Shown here: piece by piece, positions 17,285 through 25,553 of the stretch
How positions within the stretch are numbered: the first letter of the stretch is position 1
Layout: the number at the start of each line of letters is the position of its first letter
Assembly: GCF_010500965.1 (NCBI RefSeq)
Contig: NZ_QVMI01000001.1
Location: 308,442 to 372,441 of the forward strand
Source of the DNA: Bacteroides sp. 51
GTDB taxonomy: Bacteria; Bacteroidota; Bacteroidia; Bacteroidales; Bacteroidaceae
Length of the DNA: 64,000 bases
Reading direction: 5' to 3'
Program-made: the position numbers and the translations under genes
The notes under the pieces: model-generated
Told to the model about the DNA's origin: nothing
What the model saw: the letters and a program-made list of their open reading frames with translations, nothing else
The model's database searches: none

Positions 17285-17669
17285 TTAAAAGCCAAAGTCG
17301 TTTGATTCTTTTTCACTCTCTTTCTTCTCGTCACCTTTTAAGTAAATATAGTTTTCACTATCTTCCAGTATATTATCGGGAGTGAGGGTGCGTTTTAGTT
17401 TCTCTACTTCGTTCCGGTTGGGAAGATGTATCAGGGCTTTATATGTTTTTGCCGCTTACAACGGGGTTGGGGTGGTTGGCTTTAACGACTTTTCCGGGAT
17501 ATTTGCCCGGCATGGAGTGCATGGTGCGGGGAATGTTTCTGGCCGTTTCAATGTTAGTCTGCGGTTTGAGGTCCGATGGGGCATCGGGTGCGGCAGCTTT
17601 GATTACGGGAGCGGTCATTATGCCTGCTCCACTAACGAATAATGTCCGGATAAAGTTGCGTCTTTTCAT
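17285..17669 (-). pseudogene. Frameshifted gene with Tat-like signal (DUF362-like N-terminus)
   Basis: The start MKRRNFIRTLFVSGAG is a twin-arginine export signal, followed by MPGKYPGKVVKANHP, which resembles the N-terminus of DUF362 iron-sulfur proteins of Bacteroidota. The frame stops at 17439. Removing one base from the T5 run (minus strand A5) at 17446-17450 restores a frame that reads GKTYKALIHLPNRNEVEKLK and runs on to 17285, giving about 127 residues ending ESNDFGF. A full DUF362 protein is several hundred residues, so this is either an internally deleted remnant or a short paralogue with a sequencing or real frameshift. It starts 16 bp after the nadB stop and may share its transcript. 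Confidence 0.45.
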
Positions 17670-17685
17670 AATGGTGATGATTTGG

Positions 17686-19254
17686 TCAATTCTTCCGCGG
17701 ATAGTCGATCGTGTAATGCAGTCCCCGGCTTTCTTTCCGTTCGATGGCCTGGCGCATAACGAGGTATCCTACGTTGATGACATTACGTAGTTCGCAGATT
17801 TCCCGCGAGGCAAAGCTACGCTTAAAGAGGCTTTCCGTTTCTTCGTAGATGATGTCCAGCCGGAGCCAGGCGCGTTTGAGGCGAAGATCGGAACGTACAA
17901 TGCCTACGTAGGCACTCATGATCTGGTTCACTTCCTTCATGCTTTGGGTGATGAGTATCATCTCTTCGGTGGAGCTGGTTCCCTCGTCGTTCCATTCGGG
18001 GATTTCGCTGTTATACGTATAGTTCTCCATCACGTTGAGACTGTGTTTGGCAGCGGCGTCGGCATAGACAACGGCTTCTACAAGCGAGTTGGATGCCAGT
18101 CGGTTTCCGCCGTGAAGCCCTGTGCAGGAGCATTCGCCTACGGCGTACAACCGCTCGATGGACGATTGGCTGTTGAGATCTACCTTGATACCTCCGCAAA
18201 GGTAGTGGGCGGCCGGGGCAACGGGGATGTAGTCTTTGGTGATGTCGATGCCCAGGCTGAGGCATTTCTCGTATATGTTGGGGAAGTGCTTCCGGGTTTC
18301 TTCCGCGTCTTTGTGCGTTACGTCGAGGTACACATGGTCGTCTCCGCGGTTCTTCATCTCATTGTCGATGGCGCGGGCCACGATGTCGCGGGGGGCGAGT
18401 GAGAGGCGGGAATCGTATTTCTGCATAAACTCTTTGCCGTCTTTCGTGCGGAGTACTCCGCCGTAACCGCGCATGGCTTCGGTAATGAGGAACGATGGGC
18501 GGTCGCCCGGGTGATAGAGCGCCGTGGGGTGGAATTGTACAAACTCCATGTCTTTCACCGTTCCTTTGGCACGGTAAACCATGGCAATGCCGTCGCCGGT
18601 GGCTACCAGCGGATTGGTGGTGGTTTGGTAGATGGCGCCTACACCACCGGTGGCCATAAGGGTTATCTTAGAGAGGAAGGTGTCGACCTTGCCGGTAGAT
18701 TCGTTGAGGATATACGCGCCATAGCATTTTATGTCCGGCGTTTGCCGGGTGACGGTGATGCCCAGGTGGTGCTGGGTGAGTATTTCGATGGCGAAATGGT
18801 TCTCGAAAACCTCGATGTTGGGGTGTTTTTTGATGGCCGCGATGAGGCTTTCCTGTATCTCGGCCCCTGTGCTGTCTTTGTGGTGGAGTATCCGGAACTC
18901 GGAGTGGCCGCCTTCGCGGTGCAGGTCGAATTCGCCCTGTTCGTTCTTGTCGAAGTCTACTCCCCAACTGATGAGCTCTTCGATTTGTCCGGGAGCTTCG
19001 CGCACTACCATTTCCACGGCCTGGCGATCGCTCAGCCAGTCGCCTGCGATGAGGGTATCTTCTATATGTTTCTCGAAGTTGTCGACCAGTGTATTGGTTA
19101 CCGAGGCTATTCCGCCCTGGGCGTAGTAGGTGTTTGCTTCTTCCAGTTCTGTTTTGCAGATCAGTGCTACTTTGCCTTTGCCGGCTACTTTCAGCGCAAA
19201 ACTCATACCGGCTATGCCGGAGCCGATTACAAGGAAATCGAACTTTTTGACCAT
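17686..19254 (-). CDS. nadB: L-aspartate oxidase
   Basis: An FAD flavoprotein that oxidises aspartate to iminoaspartate, the substrate of NadA, in NAD synthesis; anaerobes use fumarate as acceptor. It has 522 residues from ATG 19254. The Rossmann motif is FLVIGSGIAGMSFALKV at the N-terminus. AQGGIASVT, VQFHPTALYHP, TEAMRGYGG and the FAD-binding end GGNRLASNSLVEAVVYAD match the succinate dehydrogenase/NadB family. The C-terminal helical domain is complete. An in-frame ATG at 19278 overlaps the -7 promoter element and is rejected. It diverges from the MFS gene. Confidence 0.96.
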   Translation of the reverse strand: MVKKFDFLVIGSGIAGMSFALKVAGKGKVALICKTELEEANTYYAQGGIASVTNTLVDNFEKHIEDTLIAGDWLSDRQAVEMVVREAPGQIEELISWGVDFDKNEQGEFDLHREGGHSEFRILHHKDSTGAEIQESLIAAIKKHPNIEVFENHFAIEILTQHHLGITVTRQTPDIKCYGAYILNESTGKVDTFLSKITLMATGGVGAIYQTTTNPLVATGDGIAMVYRAKGTVKDMEFVQFHPTALYHPGDRPSFLITEAMRGYGGVLRTKDGKEFMQKYDSRLSLAPRDIVARAIDNEMKNRGDDHVYLDVTHKDAEETRKHFPNIYEKCLSLGIDITKDYIPVAPAAHYLCGGIKVDLNSQSSIERLYAVGECSCTGLHGGNRLASNSLVEAVVYADAAAKHSLNVMENYTYNSEIPEWNDEGTSSTEEMILITQSMKEVNQIMSAYVGIVRSDLRLKRAWLRLDIIYEETESLFKRSFASREICELRNVINVGYLVMRQAIERKESRGLHYTIDYPRKN

Positions 19255-19275
19255 GATATAATGTATTTCTTCTTG

Positions 19276-19283
19276 CAAAACTA
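19276..19283 (-). promoter_or_regulatory. -7 element of nadB
   Basis: On the minus strand TAGTTTTG fits TAnnTTTG and places the transcript start near 19269, about 15 bases before the ATG at 19254. This decides the start codon. Confidence 0.5.
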
Positions 19284-19320
19284 CAAAATAACTCGGTTTG
19301 TTGTACTGTTTTTGTGGTAA

Positions 19321-19354
19321 TTTGAAACAGCTGGTCGAAAAAGCGTTACCTTTG
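19321..19354 (+). promoter_or_regulatory. Promoter of the MFS transporter gene
   Basis: TTTG at 19321-19324, a 22-bp spacer, and TACCTTTG at 19347-19354. The spacer is slightly longer than the usual 19-21 bp. The ATG follows about 30 bp on. Confidence 0.5.
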
Positions 19355-19386
19355 CAGCCGATTTAACTACGTTATTTATAATGATT

Positions 19387-20742
19387 ATGAATAAGAAGCT
19401 CACTTTTGCCATTCTCTCCATCTCTATGATTACGGTAATGGCCAGTGCTGCTGTTTCGCCTGCGCTGGCAAACATCAGCCGTGCTTTTCCGGAGGTGGGA
19501 ATCGGCATGATTAAAACGGTTCTGACGCTGCCTTCGTTGTTTATTATCCCTTTCAGCCTTGTTTCGGGGCATTTGGTGCACCGGTTTGGGAATAAACATG
19601 TGCTCATGGCGGGTATCGTTATTTATATTGTCGGGGGCATTGCTCCGGTTTTTGCAGATAGTATAACCGAACTTTTGGTGTGGCGGGCGATACTGGGTTG
19701 CGGATGCGGATTGATTATGCCTATCTCGCAGACGTTGATCGCGGTGAACTTTCAGGGTGATCTGAAAGCGAAGATAACCGGATATTCGGGTGCCGCTTCT
19801 TACCTGATGGGGGTGATTGCTTCGTTTGTTGTGGCTCCGCTTTCTTCTGTCGACTGGCATTATAGTTTTTATATTTACCTGGTTGCCGTCATGGTTTTGG
19901 TATTGAACATCGTGTTGTTGCCCAACGATAAACCTCAAAAGACGGAGCACAAGGCGGCGTCGAAGACATTCCCGCGTTATGTGTGGTGGATCATTCTGGG
20001 CATGCTGTTGGTTAATGTTGCGTTCTATGCCGTGCCTGCCAATGTGGCTTTGTTTATGAAGGAGCAGGGGATTGGGCATGCGCAGTCTGCGGGAGTTGTT
20101 ATTTCTGCTTTTATGATAGCGGGGTTCGTTTCGGGACTGATTCTGTCGGTTCTCCGCCGGTGGTTCAGAACCTATACGGTGATGTTGGGGGTGGCGATTA
20201 TGGCTTTGGGGTATGTTATCCTTTCTTCGGCTTATGCCCTGATGCCGGTGGTGGCAGGCTCGGCGTTGGTGGGCTTTAGCTTTGGGGTGTTGTTTCCTTC
20301 GTTGTTGATCTTGATTACCAATAAATGTTCGGGTGCGGCTTGTATCCTGGCATTGTCGTTTAGTAGCTGTGCGCAGTTTCTGGGACAGTTTTTGTCTCCG
20401 TATGTGTTGCAAGGGGCGAAAGATTTGGTTGGTTTGCGCTCGTTGAGGGGCGATTTTACGATACTTGCCGTGGCGTTGGGTGTGGCGGTGTTTGTTTATC
20501 TGGTGGTTAAACTGCTTTTGTCTTATCATCCGATTCATCGACTATCTTTTACTTCGAACAGGAACCGGTTCAGAATAACTTACTGGTTGGGCGAAATGGA
20601 TGCCGATTCCGGCGATATTTATCATTTGAATTTCTTCCTGGGCAAAGCGCAGCTTTTTAAATTGTCCAGACAGGTGGTGGTTATTAAATCTTCGACGGCA
20701 CGTTGCCGAATATGCCAAAAGGATGCGTTTTCTTTGAAATAG
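19387..20742 (+). CDS. MFS transporter with unusual C-terminal tail
   Basis: A major facilitator superfamily transporter of about 12 membrane segments. Visible marks include SLVSGHLVHRFGNKHVLMAG (the loop 2-3 motif) and FSFGVLFPSLLILITN in the second half. The hydrophobic protein ends near residue 385 (VYLVVKLLLSYHP). About 65 hydrophilic residues of unmatched sequence follow, to the stop at 20742 (for example TYWLGEMDADSGDIYH). That tail overlaps a plausible minus-strand coding remnant, so the original stop may have been lost. The start could also be 19381. The substrate is unknown; it resembles the drug/nucleobase exporters of Bacteroidota. Confidence 0.85.
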   Translation: MNKKLTFAILSISMITVMASAAVSPALANISRAFPEVGIGMIKTVLTLPSLFIIPFSLVSGHLVHRFGNKHVLMAGIVIYIVGGIAPVFADSITELLVWRAILGCGCGLIMPISQTLIAVNFQGDLKAKITGYSGAASYLMGVIASFVVAPLSSVDWHYSFYIYLVAVMVLVLNIVLLPNDKPQKTEHKAASKTFPRYVWWIILGMLLVNVAFYAVPANVALFMKEQGIGHAQSAGVVISAFMIAGFVSGLILSVLRRWFRTYTVMLGVAIMALGYVILSSAYALMPVVAGSALVGFSFGVLFPSLLILITNKCSGAACILALSFSSCAQFLGQFLSPYVLQGAKDLVGLRSLRGDFTILAVALGVAVFVYLVVKLLLSYHPIHRLSFTSNRNRFRITYWLGEMDADSGDIYHLNFFLGKAQLFKLSRQVVVIKSSTARCRICQKDAFSLK

Positions 20743-20852
20743 AAAGCATATTGTTGCGATATCTGCAATTCTACTAACTCGTTATGTTTTAAAAACAGCG
20801 AACCAGCACAGGAAATGTATGATTTCAGTACCTGATTCCCTGTTTGCTTACT
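20542..20852 (-). pseudogene. Possible antisense coding remnant under the MFS tail
   Basis: On the minus strand a frame without a start codon opens at 20852. It reads protein-like sequence (HNELVELQISQQYAFYFKE, then NASFWHIRQRAVEDLITTT) and ends after DNLKS. Adding one base in the A-run near 20654-20660 continues it as KKLRFAQEEIQMINIAGIG and to a stop at 20542 (SEPVPVRSKR). I do not recognise the family. Because both strands are open here, one of the two readings must be a shadow. Confidence 0.25.
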
Positions 20853-20862
20853 TCATTCGGGC

Positions 20863-20946
20863 CGAATGCTTATTGCATTTCGAGCAAATGGTTATTGCAT
20901 TTTAGTGAAATGCCTATTGCATCCGGGCGAAATGCTACTAGCATTT
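20863..20946. repeat. Four-unit array with exact 22-bp period
   Basis: Units start at 20863, 20885, 20907 and 20929 and share (c/g)aAATGcnTAtTGCAT, with AAATGC...GCATTT forming a small dyad in each. The spacers vary. The rest of the gap, 20947-21360, is AT-rich and I see nothing else supported in it apart from weak promoter-like words near 21301-21335. Confidence 0.75.
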
Positions 20947-21360
20947 AACTCGTTTGCTTGTTTCTTAAAGTCAAAAAGGTGATTTTAGATTAGTTGAGGC
21001 GAATAAAAAGCGTAAGAATATTCCGATTTACTCCAGATGAAGAGAAACTACTGATGAGTTAGAATCGCCATATTGTTTAAATATGAAAGAGTAATCGGAA
21101 AAGATGAATGCGAATACCCGGCAATAAGAATAATATGCCATTCAGTGTATTGTTTTTGTAACATTCGCTTTGATCCTAATGCGCTTGGATTGTATATAGA
21201 ATTATCTTCCCTTACTTGAGCCTTAATTACGCAAATCCAGAGGCGTTGGGATATCATTTTGATAAAATGGCAAATAGATACCCTGCGCTTATTTATCCTT
21301 TTTGTTGTGATTTACTGGTAAAAGTATTAACTTGCACCATAATTCTGACACAATGACTTT

Positions 21361-21768
21361 ATGAATCGAATATTTCATGTACGCATTGCGTGGTACCAAT
21401 ACCTATACCTTATACTATTAGGCGGATTGAGTTTCTTTTTGTTATGGGATAAAAGCATCATCCTGGCAGCCATCTGTATGATCATGCTTGTATTGCTCAT
21501 CGAACGCTTCATCCACACCACCTATACCATTACAACAGACGGCAGGTTGATACTCTCGTCCGGTCGTTTCTCTAAGCCTAAAACCATCTGGCTCAAAGAC
21601 ATTATATCCGTAGAACGCAGAACCTCCGTGCGAATCGGTAACTTCTCCGTACTACAGTATGTTATGATTGGATACGGTGCAGGCCGTTACCTCTCCGTAT
21701 TGCCCCTGAAAGAGCAAGAGTTTATAGACCTGTTGGAGACAAAAAGAAAAGAACTCATTGAAGATTAA
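21361..21768 (+). CDS. Small membrane protein with PH-like domain
   Basis: 135 residues. Two adjacent hydrophobic segments lie at about 10-50 (YQYLYLILLGGLSFFLLW and IILAAICMIMLVLLIERF). A soluble part resembling bacterial PH domains follows (YTITTDGRLILSSGRF, TIWLKDIISVERR, YLSVLPLKEQEFIDLL). Such proteins sit in the cytoplasmic membrane with the PH-like part inside; their function is unknown. It lies 20 bp before lpdA on the same strand and may be in its operon. Confidence 0.75.
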   Translation: MNRIFHVRIAWYQYLYLILLGGLSFFLLWDKSIILAAICMIMLVLLIERFIHTTYTITTDGRLILSSGRFSKPKTIWLKDIISVERRTSVRIGNFSVLQYVMIGYGAGRYLSVLPLKEQEFIDLLETKRKELIED

Positions 21769-21788
21769 CGCATAAAACAATTAAATAT

Positions 21789-23135
21789 ATGAAGTACGAT
21801 CTAGCTATTATTGGTGGCGGACCTGCGGGATATACCGCTGCCGAAACCGCCGGAAAAGCCGGCCTGAGCGTTGTTCTGTTCGAGAAACAAAACGTAGGTG
21901 GAGTATGCCTGAACGAAGGCTGCATACCCACAAAGACCCTGCTTTACTCCGCCAAAACCTACGACTCCGCCCGGCACGCTTCGAAATACGCAGTAAACGT
22001 AGCCGAAGCCTCCTTCGACCTGCCCAAAATCATTGCCCGCAAAACCAAAATCGTGCGTAAGCTGGTGCTGGGCGTCAAAGCCAAACTCACCGAAAACAAA
22101 GTAACCATCGTATCCGGCGAAGCCTCTATTGTAGATAAAAACACCATCCGATGCGGTGAAGAAACCTATACCTACAATCACCTCATCCTTTGTACAGGCT
22201 CCGAAACCGTAATCCCCCCCATCCCGGGCGTAGACGCCGTGCCCTATTGGACCCACCGCGACGCATTGGACAGCAAAGAACTGCCCGTTTCCCTCATCAT
22301 CGTAGGCGGGGGAGTGATCGGCATAGAATTCGCCTCCTTCTTCAATAGCCTCGGCGTTGAAGTTACCGTCATCGAAATGCTCGACGAGATCCTTACCGGC
22401 ATGGACCGCGAACTATCCGCCCTGCTTCGTGCCGAATACACCAAACGCGGCATAAAGTTCCTGCTGAATACGAAAGTCGTTGCCCTGGCCGCTGAAGGCG
22501 ATAACGCGACCGTTTCCTACGAAAACGCCGAAGGCGAAGGTAGCGTCACCGCCGCCAAGCTCCTACTAAGCGTTGGCCGCCGACCCGTAACCAAAGGCTT
22601 CGGATTGGAGAACCTCAACCTGGAACTCGTTAATAGCAAATCCATCCGTGTCGATAACCACATGTCCACATCCGTTGCCGGCGTGTACGTTTGCGGCGAT
22701 TTAACCGGTTTCTCCTTGTTGGCGCATACCGCCGTTCGCGAAGCCGAAGTCGCCGTGCATCACATCCTGGGCAAAGAAGATGAAATGAGCTACCGCGCCA
22801 TTCCCGGTGTAGTCTACACCAATCCCGAAATAGGCGGAGTAGGGGCAACCGAGGAGTCTTTACAGGCCCACAACACCCCATACGATGTCGTTAAACTGCC
22901 TATGGCCTTCTCCGGTCGGTTCGTAGCCGAGAATGAAGGAGTGAACGGTGTTTGCAAGATATTATTATCCAAAGACAACCATACCGTTCTGGGCGCCCAT
23001 GTACTAGGCAATCCGGCATCGGAAATCATCACCCTTGCCGGAATGGCCATTGAATTACAATTAACAGCCGGGCAATGGAAGAAGATCGTCTTCCCCCATC
23101 CTACCGTTGGCGAGATATTCAGAGAAGCATTATGA
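21789..23135 (+). CDS. lpdA: Dihydrolipoyl dehydrogenase
   Basis: The FAD-dependent E3 component of 2-oxoacid dehydrogenase or glycine cleavage complexes; it reoxidises dihydrolipoamide with NAD+. It has 448 residues. IIGGGPAGYTAAETA is the FAD motif, and GGVCLNEGCIPTKTLL holds the redox-active Cys pair. LIIVGGGVIGIEFASFFNSL is the NAD motif; GVYVCGDLTG follows, and the C-terminal FPHPTVGEIF holds the catalytic His and Glu. No E1 or E2 gene is nearby. Its stop overlaps the dacB start (ATGA). Its + strand is C-rich, unlike the MFS gene upstream. Confidence 0.95.
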   Translation: MKYDLAIIGGGPAGYTAAETAGKAGLSVVLFEKQNVGGVCLNEGCIPTKTLLYSAKTYDSARHASKYAVNVAEASFDLPKIIARKTKIVRKLVLGVKAKLTENKVTIVSGEASIVDKNTIRCGEETYTYNHLILCTGSETVIPPIPGVDAVPYWTHRDALDSKELPVSLIIVGGGVIGIEFASFFNSLGVEVTVIEMLDEILTGMDRELSALLRAEYTKRGIKFLLNTKVVALAAEGDNATVSYENAEGEGSVTAAKLLLSVGRRPVTKGFGLENLNLELVNSKSIRVDNHMSTSVAGVYVCGDLTGFSLLAHTAVREAEVAVHHILGKEDEMSYRAIPGVVYTNPEIGGVGATEESLQAHNTPYDVVKLPMAFSGRFVAENEGVNGVCKILLSKDNHTVLGAHVLGNPASEIITLAGMAIELQLTAGQWKKIVFPHPTVGEIFREAL

Positions 23136-24604
23136 GAAAAGAAATACTGCTGACGCTTCTTTTACTTGTTACTCTATCTGCCACCGCAGGAGACCCTGTC
23201 CGCGGCGGCGGCAAGGTGCTGCTGCCAGATTTCAATGCTGTGGGCACCTTGCCGCTGCCGCTGCAAGACCGCTTGGACAAATTAGTTGAAGAAGCCCTGC
23301 CCGAAGCATCCGAGGTAGGCATAGTAGTCTACGACCTCACCGCCAAGAAAGAATTATATACCTATCGACAGAATAAACTCTGCCGTCCCGCCTCCACCAT
23401 GAAACTGCTGACGGTGATAACCGCTTTGTCGCAAGCCCGTGCCAACGAGCCGTTCGCCACCGATGTGTGGTATAAAGGCACCATAGCAAACGATACTCTC
23501 GTGGGCGATCTGTATGTCGTGGGCGGCTTTGATCCGGAGTTCGATGATGCAAATATGGATACGCTCGTTGCCCGTGTCAGCTCCTTCCCTTTCACTGCCA
23601 TTAAAGGTAAAGTCTACGGCGATGTAACCATGAAAGACTCCCTTTACTGGGGCAGCGGTTGGGCATGGGACGATAACCCCTCTTCCTTCCAGCCCTACCT
23701 TTCGCCGTTAATCTTCCATAAAGGAATGGTAAAAGTAACCGCCACCCCCGGAGCAGCCAAAGGCGACTCGGCTACGCTGGTATGCGAACCCGTTTCGAGT
23801 TTCTACACCGTAGCCAATTCGACCGAAACAAAGACCCCGGCGGCAGGCAAGTTCTCCGTATCGCGCAACTGGTTGGAGAATAAGAACGATATCATAGTCA
23901 AAGGCAATATAGAAAGCAAACGCGTGGGCGAGGTAAACATCGTTCCCTCCCAAGACTTCTTTATGCACACCTTTGTGGAGCGGTTACAGGAAAAAGGCAT
24001 TACACTGGAACACCCCTATGCATATGCCGAATTTGTGGAAGACTCTACGGCCGCCCGCATGGCCCGTATCGAATGCTCGGTTCAGCGCGTAATCAACCAG
24101 ATTATGAAGAAAAGCGATAACCTCAATGCCGAGGCTCTGCTCTGTAAACTGGCCGTGCAAGCCACAGGACGCCGGAAAGTCTCCGCCGACGACGGTCTGG
24201 CGGCAATCAACGCGCAGATCAGGAGAGTAGGGCATAACCCGGCCGATTTCCGCATTGCCGATGGTTGCGGACTGTCCAACTACAACTATGTATCGCCTGC
24301 CTTGCTTGTCGACTTTCTGAAATACGCTTACTCCCGTACCTCTGTTTTCCAGAGCCTTTATAAATCACTTCCTGTAAGTGGAATAGATGGGACATTACAG
24401 TCGCGTATGCGGAGCGGAAGCATAGCCTACCGCAAGGTAAACGCCAAGACCGGCTCATTTACCGGAATCAGTTCGCTGGCCGGCTACCTGAAAACAAATA
24501 AAGGGCATGATGTGGCTTTCGCCATAATGAACCAGAATGCCATGTCATTGGCTAAAGCAAGGGAGTTTCAGAATAAAGTCTGCGAACTGCTTTGTGCAGA
24601 GTGA
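23132..24604 (+). CDS. dacB: D-alanyl-D-alanine carboxypeptidase/endopeptidase (PBP4 type)
   Basis: A periplasmic S13 penicillin-binding protein that trims peptidoglycan stem peptides. It has 490 residues from ATG 23132, which overlaps the lpdA stop by four bases and suggests translational coupling. The signal peptide covers residues 1-22. The active-site triad motifs are STMK in RPASTMKLLT, SDN in KKSDNLNAE and KTG in NAKTGSFTG, in the right order and spacing for a class C enzyme. Residues 24-44, between signal peptide and enzyme, are encoded by a family B repeat with inverted arms (RGGGKVLLP and GTLPLPLQ). This looks like an in-frame insertion. Confidence 0.94.
   Translation: MRKEILLTLLLLVTLSATAGDPVRGGGKVLLPDFNAVGTLPLPLQDRLDKLVEEALPEASEVGIVVYDLTAKKELYTYRQNKLCRPASTMKLLTVITALSQARANEPFATDVWYKGTIANDTLVGDLYVVGGFDPEFDDANMDTLVARVSSFPFTAIKGKVYGDVTMKDSLYWGSGWAWDDNPSSFQPYLSPLIFHKGMVKVTATPGAAKGDSATLVCEPVSSFYTVANSTETKTPAAGKFSVSRNWLENKNDIIVKGNIESKRVGEVNIVPSQDFFMHTFVERLQEKGITLEHPYAYAEFVEDSTAARMARIECSVQRVINQIMKKSDNLNAEALLCKLAVQATGRRKVSADDGLAAINAQIRRVGHNPADFRIADGCGLSNYNYVSPALLVDFLKYAYSRTSVFQSLYKSLPVSGIDGTLQSRMRSGSIAYRKVNAKTGSFTGISSLAGYLKTNKGHDVAFAIMNQNAMSLAKAREFQNKVCELLCAE
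23202..23263. repeat. Family B repeat inside dacB (in frame)
   Basis: The left arm cggcggcggcaaggtgct at 23202-23219 and the right arm gggcaccttgccgctgcc at 23242-23259 are near-complementary and match the intergenic family B core ggcaccttgccgctgcc. They frame a short spacer and encode the mature N-terminus of DacB. Confidence 0.6.
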
Positions 24605-24605
24605 T

Positions 24606-24620
24606 CTCGTCGCAATGACG
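24606..24620. repeat. Family A palindrome, half copy
   Basis: ctcgtcgcaatgacg equals the outer end of the right arm of the element at 3182-3261. It begins directly after the dacB stop, so it is a truncated remnant. Confidence 0.6.
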
Positions 24621-24654
24621 TATAATTGATATAATAACAACTAAATTTTAATTA

Positions 24655-24936
24655 ATGGAAAAGAAAACAATTGTTGCCCGTGCTGAGGTGCTGGCAGGTA
24701 AAGAGGCAGCATTCATTGCTCACGCAGAAAAATGTATTGAAGCTACCCGTACCGAAGAAGGTAATTTAAGCTATAGCCTTTATCAAAGTCCTTTTACCCC
24801 ATCTTCTTTTATCTTCTATGAAGAATATAAAGATCAAGCGGCTATCCGGACGCACGCTACTTCGGCGCACTTCAAAGCATTTGCCGATGCTATAAAAGAT
24901 ATACTTGCCGCCGAACTGATCATCGAAACGTTCTGA
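24655..24936 (+). CDS. Putative quinol monooxygenase (ABM domain)
   Basis: 93 residues forming a single antibiotic-biosynthesis-monooxygenase ferredoxin-like domain: TIVARAEVLAGKEAAFIAHA, then CIEATRTEEGNLSYSLYQS, FIFYEEYKDQAAIRTHA and HFKAF. Members work as dimers and include YgiN-like quinol monooxygenases; many have no known role. It lies 17 bp before the next gene, on the same strand, so the two probably share a transcript. Confidence 0.88.
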   Translation: MEKKTIVARAEVLAGKEAAFIAHAEKCIEATRTEEGNLSYSLYQSPFTPSSFIFYEEYKDQAAIRTHATSAHFKAFADAIKDILAAELIIETF

Positions 24937-24953
24937 TAGACAAATAGAACGGA

Positions 24954-25553
24954 ATGAACTATCTGGCACACATCTTCCTTTCCGGTTCAAACAGAAAAAT
25001 GCAAGTAGGTAACTTTGTAGGAGACGCCGTAAAAGGCAGCTCCTATAAAGACTATCCGCAAGATATGTGTAAAGGCATACTGCTTCACCGTGCCATCGAC
25101 GATTATACCGACCGGCATCCATTGGTCCGTGAGGCAGTCCAAACCCTTAAACCGGAGTTTGGACGTTATTCGGCTGTTTTACTGGATATATACTTCGATT
25201 ATCTGCTCGCTTCCCGGTTTGAATCATTCGCCGGAGTTTCCTTGAAGAAATATACCCGCCGGTTTTACACTTCCCTCATTATAAGCTATCGCTATCTGCC
25301 CGTCCGCTTCAAACGCTTTATCTGGTACTTCATTCTGGACGACCGTCTTGGAAAGTATGCTACTCCGGATGGAATAAGAGAAGCCTTGGATATCATGGTC
25401 GAGTACCGCCATATTGATATATCCGTAGATAAAGCTATCCGTTACATGGAAGAACACACCGAAGAACTATTTACCGTATTCCACCCCTTCTTTATTGAAT
25501 TGCAGGATTATTGCAGGAACTACATTGTGAATGACATGAATCATTCCATCTGA
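24954..25553 (+). CDS. ACP phosphodiesterase-like protein
   Basis: 199 residues of the AcpH family, whose E. coli member removes the 4'-phosphopantetheine group from acyl carrier protein. Marks are MNYLAHIFLSG, NFVGDAVKG, GILLHRAIDDYTDRHP and LLDIYFDYLLA, which give the His and Asp residues of the HD-like metal site. Length is normal. Its last 13 bases overlap the end of the convergent membrane-protein gene. The true substrate in Bacteroidota is not established. Confidence 0.88.
   Translation: MNYLAHIFLSGSNRKMQVGNFVGDAVKGSSYKDYPQDMCKGILLHRAIDDYTDRHPLVREAVQTLKPEFGRYSAVLLDIYFDYLLASRFESFAGVSLKKYTRRFYTSLIISYRYLPVRFKRFIWYFILDDRLGKYATPDGIREALDIMVEYRHIDISVDKAIRYMEEHTEELFTVFHPFFIELQDYCRNYIVNDMNHSI

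Noticed and set aside
18511-19320. 269-residue frame opposite nadB
   Set aside because: nadB motifs are clear on the other strand; this frame shows no recognisable domain.
19372-20538. 388-residue open frame on the minus strand opposite the MFS gene
   Set aside because: Its product is dominated by His, Gln, Arg and Asn with no family features, typical of an antisense shadow; the + strand has clear MFS segments.
20863-20946. CRISPR array
   Set aside because: The 22-bp units are too short and degenerate, spacers of regular unique sequence are missing, and no cas genes are present.
21048-21257. 69-residue minus-strand frame in the gap before the PH-like gene
   Set aside because: No family features, no promoter and no ribosome site; left as unexplained AT-rich DNA.
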